Positions 17,514-27,398 of a stretch of 39,491 nt of DNA are shown here, one piece after another. Each line of letters opens with the position of its first letter. The first letter of the stretch is position 1. The stretch comes from Flavobacteriia bacterium (GTDB lineage Bacteria > Bacteroidota > Bacteroidia > Flavobacteriales_D > Crocinitomicaceae): contig CANHQP010000032.1 of the NCBI GenBank assembly GCA_947462925.1, positions 1 to 39,491 of the forward strand, given 5' to 3'. Below the pieces are notes generated by a model. The model was not told where the DNA came from and did no database searches. It saw only the letters and a list, made by a program, of their open reading frames with translations. The position numbers and the translations under genes are program-made.

Positions 17514-19778
17514 CTATTTGTTTTGAGCGTCCACTACAGCAACTTTTACCATATTGATAATTTCTCTAACAGATGCACCCATTTGAACTACATGAATTGA
17601 TTTTTTCAAACCAACTAAGACTGGTCCGATTGTTTCAGCTTCTGTTAATTCTTGCAATAATTTATATGCGATGTTTCCTGAGGAAAGATTCGGAAAAATC
17701 AATGTGTTTACTTGTTTGTTTGCAAGTGTAGAAAATCCAAATTTTTCGTTCATCAAATCACTGTTCAATGCAAAGTTGGCTTGCAATTCTCCATCAACAC
17801 AAATAGAAGGATATTTTTCATGTAAAATTTCCACTGCTTGAGCCATTTTATCAGCATCTTTTCCAGGTGATGAACCAAAGTTTGAGTAGCTCAACAAGGC
17901 AATCTTTGGAGTTACTTTAAATTTACGGATTGTTTTAGCAACATTACTAGTAATTTCAGCGATTTCTTCTGCTGTCGGATCCATATTGATGGTCGTGTCA
18001 GCCAAGAACAATGGTCCTCGTTTGGTCATTAAAATATAAAGACCAGAAACAACATTCACGTCTTTTTGTGTTCCAATCGTTTGAATCGCAGGCCTAACTA
18101 CATCCCTGTAATTTCTTGTCAAACCAGATATCATTGCATCTGCTTCTCCTGTTTCCACCATCATTGCGCCAAAATGGTTTCTTTCGCGCATAATTTGAAT
18201 GGATTCAAACTCTGTAAAACCTTTGCGCTTTCTATTTTCAAAAAATCCTTTTCCAAAACGAATTCTTCTTTCTTCCTCTTCTTCTGATTTTGGATCTACA
18301 ATTTCAAATTCAGAAAACTCCAAAGCATATTCGTTGATTAAACTTTCTATTTTCTTTCTTTTTCCAAGCAAGATTGGATATGCTATTCCTTCTTCACTGG
18401 CAAATTGTGCCGCTTTCAAAATTTTATAATGATCCGCTTCTGCAAATACCACTCTTTTTGGGTTGCTTTGCGCTTTGATGGTCAAATTTCGAATCAATTT
18501 ATTGTCTAATCCTAATCTGCTTTTCAATTCCATTTCATAAGCATCCCAATCCAAAATTGGATTTTTTGCAACTCCTGAATCCATTGCTGCTTTTGCAACA
18601 GCTGGTGCAACATAATAGATCAAACGTGTATCTAATGGTTTTGGAATTATTTGCTCACGACCAAAAGAAATGTTTTTATCACCATAGGCTTCTATTACTT
18701 CTTCAGGAATGGTTTCTTTTGCCAATGAAGCAATTGCTTTTACAGCAGCCAATTTCATTTCTTCGTTGATGGTTGTAGCACGAACGTCCAAAGCACCTCT
18801 AAAAATAAAAGGAAATCCAAGTACATTATTTACCTGATTAGGATGGTCTGAACGACCTGTTGCCATGATAATGTCTTCACGAACTGACATAGCATCTTTA
18901 TAAGTAATCTCAGGATCTGGATTTGCCAGGGCAAAAACAATTGGATCGGCCGCCATACTGGCAACCATTTCTTTGGAAACTATATTTCCTTTTGATAATC
19001 CAAGAAATACATCTGCCCCAACAAAGGCTTCAACCAAGGAAACTGCTTCGTCATGTGAACCAAAAAGCAATTTTTCAGCTTCTAATTCTGTTCGCTTTTT
19101 AGACAATAAACCTTTGCTGTCGAACATGAAAATATTTTCATATTTTGCTCCAAGGGTTGTATATAATTTTGCACAAGACATGGCAGCTGCTCCAGCTCCA
19201 GAAATCACAATTTTCACATCTTTAATGTCTTTATTTGCAAGCTCCAGCGCGTTAAGTAAAGCTGCTGAGGAAATAATTGCCGTTCCATGTTGGTCATCGT
19301 GCATGACAGGAATATCTAATTCCTCTTTTAATCTTCTTTCAATTTCAAAAGCCTCAGGTGCTTTAATGTCTTCCAAATTAATTCCTCCAAATGTAGGAGA
19401 AATTGCCTTTACCGTTTGAATGAAAAGTTCGGGATCACTTGCGTCTATTTCGATGTCAAAAACATCAATGTCAGCGAATATTTTAAACAATACACCTTTT
19501 CCTTCCATTACAGGTTTAGAAGCCAATGGTCCTATATCTCCTAATCCCAAAACGGCAGTGCCATTTGAAATTACAGCAACTAAATTCCCTTTCGAGGTAT
19601 ATTTGTAAACATCGTCTTTGTTTTCAGCTATTTTCAAGCATGGTTCAGCAACGCCAGGAGAATAAGCCAATGACAAATCTCTTGGTGTGGAGTATGGCTT
19701 TGTAGGTACTACTTCAATCTTCCCAGGTTTCCCAGAAGAATGATAATCTAATGCGTCTTGTTTGCGAACTTTCGCCAT
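17514..19778 (-). CDS. maeB: NADP-dependent malic enzyme with C-terminal phosphotransacetylase-like domain
   Basis: MaeB decarboxylates malate to pyruvate with formation of NADPH. The 754-aa protein is the usual hybrid. Residues about 1-425 are the malic enzyme: [55 protein letters not shown], and the NAD(P) loop [17 protein letters not shown]. Residues about 430-754 resemble phosphate acetyltransferase ([20 protein letters not shown] ... [16 protein letters not shown]); in the family this part acts in acetyl-CoA regulation rather than catalysis. It is the first gene of the operon leading to sprA. Upstream is a near-consensus TACTTTAG box. The link to secretion is by position only. Confidence 0.94.
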   Translation of the reverse strand: MAKVRKQDALDYHSSGKPGKIEVVPTKPYSTPRDLSLAYSPGVAEPCLKIAENKDDVYKYTSKGNLVAVISNGTAVLGLGDIGPLASKPVMEGKGVLFKIFADIDVFDIEIDASDPELFIQTVKAISPTFGGINLEDIKAPEAFEIERRLKEELDIPVMHDDQHGTAIISSAALLNALELANKDIKDVKIVISGAGAAAMSCAKLYTTLGAKYENIFMFDSKGLLSKKRTELEAEKLLFGSHDEAVSLVEAFVGADVFLGLSKGNIVSKEMVASMAADPIVFALANPDPEITYKDAMSVREDIIMATGRSDHPNQVNNVLGFPFIFRGALDVRATTINEEMKLAAVKAIASLAKETIPEEVIEAYGDKNISFGREQIIPKPLDTRLIYYVAPAVAKAAMDSGVAKNPILDWDAYEMELKSRLGLDNKLIRNLTIKAQSNPKRVVFAEADHYKILKAAQFASEEGIAYPILLGKRKKIESLINEYALEFSEFEIVDPKSEEEEERRIRFGKGFFENRKRKGFTEFESIQIMRERNHFGAMMVETGEADAMISGLTRNYRDVVRPAIQTIGTQKDVNVVSGLYILMTKRGPLFLADTTINMDPTAEEIAEITSNVAKTIRKFKVTPKIALLSYSNFGSSPGKDADKMAQAVEILHEKYPSICVDGELQANFALNSDLMNEKFGFSTLANKQVNTLIFPNLSSGNIAYKLLQELTEAETIGPVLVGLKKSIHVVQMGASVREIINMVKVAVVDAQNK

Positions 19779-19815
19779 AATTTTTTTTTACTAAAGTAAG
19801 GAGGCAAATTTAAAC

Positions 19816-19845
19816 AAAAAAAGCGGACTGTACAAAACAGTCCGC
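19816..19845 (-). terminator. Intrinsic terminator after the Omp28-like gene
   Basis: A perfect 9-bp GC-rich stem, GCGGACTGT with ACAGTCCGC (19823-19845), around a 5-nt loop, followed on the minus strand by seven U. It lies 30 bp past the stop at 19875 and separates that gene from the maeB operon. Confidence 0.9.
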
Positions 19846-19874
19846 CTTTGAAAACGTTGAAACTTTGTAATTAT

Positions 19875-21710
19875 TTATTTGATAATTGACAAAGGTTTTT
19901 GAGTTGAAACACCATTGATAGTAATGTTCACGAAGTACATTCCACCATTTAATTTAGAAGTGTTTACATTTACAGTTTTTTGACCGTTAACAGTACCTAA
20001 ATCATCAGCGATAACAACTTGACCTAATGCATTTATAACTTGGTAAGAAACTTTAGAGTTGTTGTTTGTAGCGATATCCACAGTGGCTTCGTTTTGAGCT
20101 GGGTTTGGATAGATGTTGAACATTGTCAATACTTCTTCATTTTCATTGATTCCTAATACGAAATTCAATACACCATCAACAGTTGTAGCAGTACCGAAAT
20201 CAAAAGGAGCTTTCAAGTTTGTGTACAAAGTGTTTGCACCTTGTTTGATTCTAAAACCATATCCACCAGCTGGATTAGTACCATATGTGAAACCGTCACC
20301 ATATGAATCCATTAATTTCAAACTGTAGCAATCAGAACCTGGAAGTGTGATATCGTGTGTTTTAGTTTTCAATGCATCAGCACCACCTGCGTTTTGACCG
20401 TTTCCAACATAAGGACCGCCATTTGCAACTGCAGTATTAGAGCTGTTCAATAACTGCCATGTAGTTTCTGCAGGATAGTTATCAGTCATGACTTCCAAAG
20501 TAATCATTGTACCTGTAGCTGTTGCAGCTTTAGTGATGTTTTTAGAAGCAGAAGCTGTTGCACCAACAGTACCTGCACCACCATTAACAGATGTCAAAGT
20601 TACAGTTACACTATTTGAAGCAACTGGTGAGAAATTCAAAGCTGGAATTGTAATGTCAGCTGTTCCAAATGCAGGAATGTTTCCAGTCCAGTTGTAAACT
20701 ACTGGTGTACCACCGTTCACAGTTGAAGAGAAAGACAAAGCACTGATTGCATCACCGCTATTTTTAACTTTTACGATTGGAGAAATACTTCCGTTAGTAG
20801 CACAACCAATGTTAAATTCATTGTTGATAGATTGCAAAATTGCAGTCGCAGCAGGAACATTTACATAAGTAGGAGTTACTTCAGCTGCAGAAATAATTTT
20901 ACTGTCTTCGAATGTATTTTGACCCTCGTGCAAGAAAGCAAAGAATTCTAATTCGCCAATGTTCAAATCAACACCGTTGATTGCAGCTGGTAAAGTATAA
21001 GTAACTGTTCTTGTGATAACACCTGTTTGAGAAGCGTCAATTGCTTCGCCCGGAGTTCCTCCTGCATTTAAGAAACCACGGAACATGTGTTGGTGTAAGT
21101 AGTTTCCATTAGGCAAAACTGCTGCTGGATTGTAAGTTGCACCTGCTGTTTGTGGACCTTCAAAATTATTTTGAACGTAACCAATATTCAAATATTGGTT
21201 TGTTCCTGCAGCTTGAGGAGTTGTATAAAACATCTCAACATTCAAAGTTAACACTCTTGTTGCAGCATCAATTGTTGCATCCATCGCGATATTAACTGGA
21301 GAAGCTTCCGTCAAACGAGCAGCAACTTGACTTGTCCAATTTTCACGACCAGTTGCTAAAAATTCTTCAGCACCAAATGCAGTTCTTTGAACTGCCCCTG
21401 CTGGATATCCTTCTGGAGCCAAAAATGCGTCTAATGCAGTCCCAGCAGTTGTTCTTAAATCTGGCTGACCTGCACCTGGCGCTGCAAATCCGCCCGCATG
21501 AATATTCACCAAAACCACTCTATTTGGATTTGCATCGGAAATTTGCTTTGCTAATAAATGTCCAGCTGGACAGTATTGACAATTGATACCTGTCAATTCT
21601 TCTAAAACCACGTTTTTATTTTGTGGCGATTGAGAAACTGGCGTTTGTTGAGCAAAGGAAAAACCTGCACCCAAAACAACGTTCCCCAAAATGAGTAATG
21701 TTCTTTTCAT
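19875..21710 (-). CDS. Omp28-related secreted protein with T9SS type A sorting domain
   Basis: This 611-aa protein has a signal peptide (about 1-20). Residues about 30-280 match the Omp28-related thioredoxin-like domain: VVLEELTGINCQYCPAGHLLAKQI has a C-x-x-C motif where a redox site would be. A CARDB/Ig-like segment follows (NIGCATNGSISPIVKVKNSGDA), then a domain with the signature CYSLKLMDSYGDGFTYG, common in secreted Bacteroidota proteins. The C-terminus (about 530-611) is a type A T9SS signal, starting FNIYPNPAQNEATVDI and ending GMYFVNITINGVSTQKPLSIIK. It is thus expected to be exported by SprA, encoded next to it, and attached to or released from the cell surface. The actual activity is unknown. 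Confidence 0.9.
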   Translation of the reverse strand: MKRTLLILGNVVLGAGFSFAQQTPVSQSPQNKNVVLEELTGINCQYCPAGHLLAKQISDANPNRVVLVNIHAGGFAAPGAGQPDLRTTAGTALDAFLAPEGYPAGAVQRTAFGAEEFLATGRENWTSQVAARLTEASPVNIAMDATIDAATRVLTLNVEMFYTTPQAAGTNQYLNIGYVQNNFEGPQTAGATYNPAAVLPNGNYLHQHMFRGFLNAGGTPGEAIDASQTGVITRTVTYTLPAAINGVDLNIGELEFFAFLHEGQNTFEDSKIISAAEVTPTYVNVPAATAILQSINNEFNIGCATNGSISPIVKVKNSGDAISALSFSSTVNGGTPVVYNWTGNIPAFGTADITIPALNFSPVASNSVTVTLTSVNGGAGTVGATASASKNITKAATATGTMITLEVMTDNYPAETTWQLLNSSNTAVANGGPYVGNGQNAGGADALKTKTHDITLPGSDCYSLKLMDSYGDGFTYGTNPAGGYGFRIKQGANTLYTNLKAPFDFGTATTVDGVLNFVLGINENEEVLTMFNIYPNPAQNEATVDIATNNNSKVSYQVINALGQVVIADDLGTVNGQKTVNVNTSKLNGGMYFVNITINGVSTQKPLSIIK

Positions 21711-21735
21711 AACTTTATAGTTTTTTTTGTTAATC

Positions 21736-21743
21736 CAAAGGTA
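21736..21743 (-). promoter_or_regulatory. -7 promoter box TACCTTTG for the Omp28-like gene
   Basis: Exact TAnnTTTG match, 25 nt before the ATG at 21710, inside the 165-bp divergent gap shared with pth. No TTG is seen at the -33 spacing. Confidence 0.45.
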
Positions 21744-21829
21744 AAGTTTTAATTGATGTGTTAAAATTTATACTATGTTTTTTTTATTATAATATAAAAT
21801 CTATTCTTGGAAACCTAAATGTTAACTAC

Positions 21830-21859
21830 TTGTTAATAACCTTCAATTAATTACTTTTA
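21830..21859 (+). promoter_or_regulatory. Promoter of pth: TTG-N19-TACTTTTA
   Basis: TTG at 21830-21832 and TACTTTTA at 21852-21859 are 19 nt apart. This is the Bacteroidota sigma layout with one mismatch in the last base of the -7 box. The pth ATG follows 16 nt later. Confidence 0.5.
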
Positions 21860-21875
21860 CAAAAATTTTCAAAGT

Positions 21876-22439
21876 ATGAAATATTTAATCGTTGGACTTG
21901 GAAATCCCGGTACAAAATATGCAGAAACAAGACACAACATTGGTTTTAAAGTTGTCGATGCATTTGCAAAGGAATGTGGAGGAGTTTTTTCAGTTCAAAA
22001 ACATGCAGAAGTATCGCAAGTTAAATTTAAAGGCAGACAAATTGTACTTTTAAAACCAACCACTTTTATGAATTTAAGTGGCAAAGCTGTTAATTATTAC
22101 ATGCAATCTGAAAAAATATTAAAAGAAAATGTTTTGGTAATTACAGATGACTTATCATTGCCTTTTGGAAAATTGCGCATGAAAATGAAGGGCAGTGATG
22201 GCGGACATAATGGGTTGAAAGACATACAAGCAACCTTGAATTCCCAAGAATATACAAGATTGCGTTTTGGAGTTGGAAGTGAATTCAATAAAGGACAACA
22301 AGTGGATTATGTTTTGGGAGAATGGTCCCCTGAAGAACAAAAATCGCTTCAAGAGAGAATTGATGTTGCTACTGAATTTATCAAAGGTTTTACTACAATA
22401 GGTGTAAATCTTACAATGACAAATTGGAACAATAAATGA
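21876..22439 (+). CDS. pth: Peptidyl-tRNA hydrolase
   Basis: Pth frees tRNA from prematurely released peptidyl-tRNA and is essential in most bacteria. The 187-aa protein starts MKYLIVGLGNPGTKYAETRH, with Asn10 and the catalytic His20 at the Escherichia coli positions. LKPTTFMNLSGKAV holds the conserved FMN(L)SG motif, and ITDDLSLPFGKLRMKMKGSDGGHNGLK has the catalytic-site aspartate and the GGHNGL motif. Length is standard. The stop overlaps the next ATG (ATGA, 22436-22439), so the EamA transporter is translationally coupled. Confidence 0.95.
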   Translation: MKYLIVGLGNPGTKYAETRHNIGFKVVDAFAKECGGVFSVQKHAEVSQVKFKGRQIVLLKPTTFMNLSGKAVNYYMQSEKILKENVLVITDDLSLPFGKLRMKMKGSDGGHNGLKDIQATLNSQEYTRLRFGVGSEFNKGQQVDYVLGEWSPEEQKSLQERIDVATEFIKGFTTIGVNLTMTNWNNK

Positions 22440-23347
22440 AATTTCAAGATTGGAAAGCACATTTGGCGTTATTTTTTGTCAATACATTATACGGTGCAAG
22501 TCATGTTTTGGCCAAGGGTGTAATGCCCCTCTTTTTGACTCCAAGTGTTTTCATCTTATTCCGCGTATTAGGAGCAACGTTGCTGTTTTGGTTGGTTAAA
22601 TTATTACTTCCTACTCAAAAAATAGAAAAGAAAGATTATTTACTGCTTGCTGTTTGCGGACTTTTTGGTGTTGCAACAAATCAACTTTGCTTTTTTTATG
22701 GCTTAAATTTATCATCGGCCATTAATTCAGGAATCATCATGACCACCAATCCTATTTTGGTAATCATTTTGGCCTATTTTCTAATCAAAGAAAAAATTAC
22801 GCTTTCAAAGGTTGCAGGTATTTTAATCGGTGCGGCGGGAGCAATCTTGTTAACATTGGCTGGTTCTTCGGGAAAAGGTGATTCACTTTTTGGCGATTTA
22901 TTTCTTTTTATTAACGCTTTGAGTTACGCCATCTATTTGGTAATCGCTAAACCACTTATGAAAAAGTATAATCCTTTGACGGTGATCACTTATGTTTTTA
23001 CCTTTGGTTTGGGTTTTGTACTCCTTTTTCCACCAACTTTAAGCGAGGTTTTTCAAACTAATTTCCAACAAATTACATGGGAAATATGGTCCAAAATTAT
23101 TTACGTTGTTGTTGGCGTAACATTTTTAACTTACCTTTTAACCATGTATGGATTGAAATATTTAAGTCCTGCTGTTTCTAGCGCATACATTTACTTTCAG
23201 CCAGTTTTGGTGATATTCTTCGCGTTTTTCCTTAGTTATGTGGGATTTGCAGAAGACTACACGGATACCATCACATGGCAAAAAGGTGTGTATATGTTCC
23301 TGATTTTTGTCGGCGTTTGGCTCACCACTAGAAAACAAAAAGCTTGA
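22436..23347 (+). CDS. EamA/DMT family transporter
   Basis: A 303-aa inner membrane protein with about ten helices arranged as two EamA repeats: residues about 8-140 (FFVNTLYGASHVLAKG ... NPILVIILAYFLIKEKITLSKVAGILIGAAG) and about 155-298 (FINALSYAIYLVIAKPLMKKYNPL ... FQPVLVIFFAFFLSY). The drug/metabolite transporter superfamily exports amino acids, purines or other small metabolites; the substrate cannot be told here. It is coupled to pth by an ATGA overlap, and its stop lies 2 bp from the convergent stop of the large surface protein, with no terminator between. Confidence 0.9.
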   Translation: MKFQDWKAHLALFFVNTLYGASHVLAKGVMPLFLTPSVFILFRVLGATLLFWLVKLLLPTQKIEKKDYLLLAVCGLFGVATNQLCFFYGLNLSSAINSGIIMTTNPILVIILAYFLIKEKITLSKVAGILIGAAGAILLTLAGSSGKGDSLFGDLFLFINALSYAIYLVIAKPLMKKYNPLTVITYVFTFGLGFVLLFPPTLSEVFQTNFQQITWEIWSKIIYVVVGVTFLTYLLTMYGLKYLSPAVSSAYIYFQPVLVIFFAFFLSYVGFAEDYTDTITWQKGVYMFLIFVGVWLTTRKQKA

Positions 23348-23349
23348 TG

Positions 23350-26300
23350 TTATTTTAGCAAATTTATATGTCCCGTGTACACTTTTCGTTCATCATTGTT
23401 ATTTACTTTAAACGAAATTCTCCAGACATAAATTCCATCTTGCACCAATCCGGTTGTTTGAATGTAAGTACCATCCCAACCAACGTTTACATCATTTGAT
23501 TCAAAAATAATTTCTCCCCAGCGATTATAAATTGACAAATTGTAACTGTAAGGATCATATCCCGAAGTAAAAATTGGCTTGAAAACTGGATTGTGCTCAT
23601 CATCGTCGGGAGTAAACGCATTCGGTACATAAAATATTAGCTGTTGGTCATAGGTAATATTAATTGAATAAGTACTCTGACATCCAAGCGCTGAAGTCGC
23701 AGTTAATTCAATCGTGTATCCTAAATCATTTTGCGCATAAGTATGCGATGGATTCTCATCTGTAGCAATATCACCATCTCCAAAATTCCAAAAATAAGTG
23801 CTTGCACCAGTAGATAAATTTTCCAAATCAATTGTAGGATTTTCATCTGTTAATTGCAAAGGATTTCCAGTGAAAAAAGCAACAGGATTTGACTCAACAC
23901 AAATATAATTTGCGGCAGAACTTGAACCTGAACATCCATTTAGCGTTGTTGCCAAAGTTACATCATAGCAACCTGCTTGATCAAAAGTAAAAGTCGGATT
24001 GCAACCGGTTAATGTACTTCCATTACTAAATGTCCAAACACATGCATTTGGATCACTATTAGAGGTACTTGTAAATTGAACTGTCAATGGAACACAGCCT
24101 GAAAGCGTATCGGCAATAAAACTCACAACTGGACTCAGATTTACAGTTACAGTTCCTTGTGTGGCGGAACTCGAGCAACCGTTCAAGGTGTAAACAACCG
24201 TGTAATTGGTCGCGACCATTGGTGAAACTGATATCGCATTGGTTGTTTCTCCATTTGGATTCCATAAAAATGTTCCTCCTGAAACAGAAGGTATTGCCGT
24301 TAAAGTGGCTGTTTGATTTTGACAAATTGATGTACTATTTACCGCAACCGTCGGCGTTGGATTTACAGTAACAGTTGTCGATGTGGAAACCGATGAGCAA
24401 CCATTTAAAGTATAAACCACTGAATAATTGCTTGTAGTATTTGGACTAACTGTAATCGAAGCTGTCGTTTCTCCACCTGGCGACCATAAATAGGTTCCAC
24501 CAGCAATATCTGGAGTTGCAGTAATCGTACCCGAATTTCCTGCACAAATTGAAACTGAATTTACTGAAACTGTTGGAATTGGATTCACCACAATACTTGC
24601 GTTTCCAGATGCGGAATTTGAACAATTTAAATCACTTACAAATGTCAGTGCGTACACACCTTGTGAATTTCCCAAAGTAATCGGAGAAGTACTTCCTGTA
24701 GCTGCAGTTTGAGCAACTCCATCAATCGTAAAATCAATCGTCCAAGGACCAATTCCTGCTACATTTGCTATAACTGGAGTCGTTGCACTTCCAGCACAAA
24801 AACTTCCTCCGCCAGAAATTGTGGCTGTTGGCAAAGCACCTGATCCTTGACTAATAACAATACTTGAGTTTGGAGAAACACATCCATTGATTGTGGTCGA
24901 TAAAGTGATGGTTCCAGAATTTGAAACAGTAATTGACTGCGTAGTTTCATTCGTGCTCCATAAATTTCCTGTTGCATAATTGGAGGTCAATTGTACGCTT
25001 CCTCCAGGACAAAATGTAGTTGGACCATTGGCTGTAATTGCTGGCGCGGCTGGAGTTGGATTGACAGTTACGCTTACAGTTTGCATCAAACCTGAACAAG
25101 TACCGACGGTAGAAACTGGAGTTACTTGGTAAACCACTATTTCGGGATTTGAAGTTGAATTAGTGAGTGTATTTGTAATCGTCGAATTTGTTTGATTCGT
25201 CAAAATTTCTCCAGTAACATTTGGATTATCAATAGCCAACCAAGTAAAAGTTGCAGGAATATCGGTAGTTAAAGGAAGATTAAAAGTATATCCTGTGCAT
25301 AAATTTGCAATAGTCGCAGAAGTCAAAATTGGGGTGTTACCCAAACTTATCGTAGTAGTTCCAGTAGCAATATTGGAACAGTTGGCATCGCTAATTCCTG
25401 TCAAAGTGTAAACACCGACCGCATTTCCTAAATCAATCGGCGAACTAGTACCAACAATGGCTGTTTGTGCAACTCCATCAATTTGATAATCAATTGTCCA
25501 TGGGCCAACTCCCGTAACCGCAACTTGAATGGGTGCGATGGGGTCAGAACCACAATAAACTGCACCTCCAGAAATACTCGCCGTAGGCAATGCGCCTGCC
25601 GTTTGCGTAATAGTAATACTTGCTTGCGCAGACGAACAACCGCTTGCATCCGTGTAACTTAAGGTGTAAGTTCCAGAGCTATTGACCGTGATTGTTTGGT
25701 TCGTTTCATTCGTACTCCAAAGATTTCCGACTGCGCTGCTGGAAGTCAATTGAACATTTCCTCCCGGACAAAAAGTAGTTGGTCCATTTGGTGTTATTGT
25801 TGGTGCAGGCAAATTTGTGTTTACCGTAACAGCAATATTTTGCGCTGTTCCAATACATGTTCCAGCAGTTGGAGTGACAGTATAATTTACCACTTGAGAA
25901 ATCCCAGAAGAATTAGTCAAAGTATTGGAAATGGTTGAAGAATTTTGAGTTGTCAAAGATTCACCTGTCACGTTTGGATTGTCTGTTGCAATCCAAGAAT
26001 AAGTTGCCGGAACATTACTTGTCAATGCTAAGTTCAATACGTTTCCAGTGCAAATTGTTGCCGTGTTGGCATTCGTGATTGTGGGCACTGGATTCAGGGT
26101 GACTGCAATAGTCTGCGGAGTTCCAGCACAACCATTCGCTGAAGGAGTTACACTGTAATTAACTACTTGAACAGTAGATGAATTATTGGTTAAAGTATTG
26201 TCAATTTGAAGAGTGTTTTGCGTTGTAGTGCTCTCTCCCGAAACAGAAGTGTTGTCAGTTGCAATCCAAGAATAACTTGTTCCAAAATCACTGCTCAAAG

Positions 26301-27303
26301 GAATGTCGAGCGTTGATCCACTGCAAATTGTTGCAGTATTCGTGCTTGTCATTGTCGGTGATGGATTGACAGTTACAGTGGCTGAAATACACGACGAAGC
26401 AGGTGTACAAGATGTTCCAGCATTTCTAACAAAATAGGTCGTGGTGGTGGTTGGTGAAACGGTAATCGAAGTTCCTGTTCCTACCAAAGTTCCACCGCAA
26501 GAACCTGTGTACCATTGCGAAGTGGCTGTTCCACCAACTGCCGTTAAAGTCGTACTTTGATTTTGACAAATCGCAGTATTTCCTGTAATATTTGTTGGTG
26601 CTACGAGCGGCGTTGGAATCGTTGCCGTGAGATTAGAAATGACAACATATTGTTTGGGATTATTGTAGTTGGTCGGTGTCGCAGCTGATCGATACAAAAT
26701 AGTAACTGTTGAAATACAATCAGAAGCTGAACCAACGTTGATTTCATTGTTTCCCCAGCACGTACAAGCTGTTGACATTCCTGCGTTGTAAGTCAAAGCT
26801 GTTGAACCTGAACCAGTAACAGTTCCACCGGTTGAAACGCAAGCAGTTCCCACATTGAAAACATTGACCGCTGCTGCTGCAGAATTTGTTCCAGAAATAG
26901 TTATTTTATCAGTCCACGAACCAAAACCGTCATCGTTTACATCATACAATTTAAAATTAACAGGGCCTTGAACTGGTGAACTGAATGTAATGGTTGTGGT
27001 AATTGTTTTGGTTGTATTTGTTGTCCAATCAGTACTTAGCAACATTCCTTGATTGGCTGCAGAAATTCCGCTACATCCGCCACCGTTCACTGTTGAACCA
27101 GTTGGAAACCAAATGGGAGAAGCATCTTGCCAAACATTTTCAGAATTCACAATCGTCGCCGACATCGTAATTCCTGCAACATTTGTAGTGTAAGTTCTAT
27201 TGGTTCCTGTGCCACCATAAGTGCCACTCCACGGGAATGTAGTTTGGGAAAATAAACAAGAAAATGCTAAGAAAATAGCAGTAATACTAGCAATGAATTT
27301 CAT
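23350..27303 (-). CDS. Large repeat-rich surface protein with T9SS type B (gliding-motility-associated) C-terminal domain
   Basis: This 1317-aa protein has a signal peptide (about 1-19), an N-terminal Cys-containing domain I do not recognise (about 20-235), an Ig-like repeat (about 238-320), and a chain of PKD/Ig-like repeats of four kinds in the order B-B-C-D-B-C-D-E-E; type B opens with PTITNANTATIC, C with GPTTFCPGG, D with PTASISGGAVYC, E with PTVAVNSTSIC. Two PKD domains follow (WTFSNGS and YFWNFGDGDIATDENPSHTY). The last about 92 residues form the CHU_C type B sorting domain (IFYVPNAFTPDDDEHNPVF, LSIYNRWGEIIFES, GWDGTY, DGIYVWRISF). No enzyme domain is visible, so an adhesin or surface filament is the best guess. 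Export would be through SprA. Confidence 0.88.
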   Translation of the reverse strand: MKFIASITAIFLAFSCLFSQTTFPWSGTYGGTGTNRTYTTNVAGITMSATIVNSENVWQDASPIWFPTGSTVNGGGCSGISAANQGMLLSTDWTTNTTKTITTTITFSSPVQGPVNFKLYDVNDDGFGSWTDKITISGTNSAAAAVNVFNVGTACVSTGGTVTGSGSTALTYNAGMSTACTCWGNNEINVGSASDCISTVTILYRSAATPTNYNNPKQYVVISNLTATIPTPLVAPTNITGNTAICQNQSTTLTAVGGTATSQWYTGSCGGTLVGTGTSITVSPTTTTTYFVRNAGTSCTPASSCISATVTVNPSPTMTSTNTATICSGSTLDIPLSSDFGTSYSWIATDNTSVSGESTTTQNTLQIDNTLTNNSSTVQVVNYSVTPSANGCAGTPQTIAVTLNPVPTITNANTATICTGNVLNLALTSNVPATYSWIATDNPNVTGESLTTQNSSTISNTLTNSSGISQVVNYTVTPTAGTCIGTAQNIAVTVNTNLPAPTITPNGPTTFCPGGNVQLTSSSAVGNLWSTNETNQTITVNSSGTYTLSYTDASGCSSAQASITITQTAGALPTASISGGAVYCGSDPIAPIQVAVTGVGPWTIDYQIDGVAQTAIVGTSSPIDLGNAVGVYTLTGISDANCSNIATGTTTISLGNTPILTSATIANLCTGYTFNLPLTTDIPATFTWLAIDNPNVTGEILTNQTNSTITNTLTNSTSNPEIVVYQVTPVSTVGTCSGLMQTVSVTVNPTPAAPAITANGPTTFCPGGSVQLTSNYATGNLWSTNETTQSITVSNSGTITLSTTINGCVSPNSSIVISQGSGALPTATISGGGSFCAGSATTPVIANVAGIGPWTIDFTIDGVAQTAATGSTSPITLGNSQGVYALTFVSDLNCSNSASGNASIVVNPIPTVSVNSVSICAGNSGTITATPDIAGGTYLWSPGGETTASITVSPNTTSNYSVVYTLNGCSSVSTSTTVTVNPTPTVAVNSTSICQNQTATLTAIPSVSGGTFLWNPNGETTNAISVSPMVATNYTVVYTLNGCSSSATQGTVTVNLSPVVSFIADTLSGCVPLTVQFTSTSNSDPNACVWTFSNGSTLTGCNPTFTFDQAGCYDVTLATTLNGCSGSSSAANYICVESNPVAFFTGNPLQLTDENPTIDLENLSTGASTYFWNFGDGDIATDENPSHTYAQNDLGYTIELTATSALGCQSTYSINITYDQQLIFYVPNAFTPDDDEHNPVFKPIFTSGYDPYSYNLSIYNRWGEIIFESNDVNVGWDGTYIQTTGLVQDGIYVWRISFKVNNNDERKVYTGHINLLK
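24590..26092 (-). repeat. Tandem duplication of a B-C-D block of Ig/PKD-like domains inside the 1317-aa gene
   Basis: Two direct copies of about 750 bp each (about 25345-26092 and 24590-25340) encode the same three-domain series. Matching landmarks are GPTTFCPGG near 25770 and 25000, and IDGVAQTA near 25460 and 24700. The copies have diverged clearly at the DNA level. Boundaries are approximate. Confidence 0.75.
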
Positions 27304-27336
27304 TAATTGGGAGAGTTTTGATTAATTCTAGCTAAT

Positions 27337-27344
27337 CAAAAGTA
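27337..27344 (-). promoter_or_regulatory. -7 promoter box TACTTTTG for the 1317-aa surface protein gene
   Basis: Exact TAnnTTTG match, 33 nt before the ATG at 27303. A small AT-rich inverted repeat (TGATTA/TAATCA) lies in the leader just downstream. No -33 TTG is seen at the right distance. Confidence 0.45.
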
Positions 27345-27398
27345 CCAAAAAAATTTAAATTGAAATGAGTGCTAGCACCTCAAAATAAATTGAAAATA

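Noticed and set aside
24590-26092. CRISPR or mobile-element reading of the repeats in the surface protein gene
   Set aside because: The repeats are long, diverged, in frame and protein-coding; there are no short identical repeats with unique spacers and no transposase.
27366-27381. GTGCTAGCAC-centred palindrome after folD
   Set aside because: It could be an operator or weak terminator, but the loop would be too small and no clean U tract follows; too little to call.
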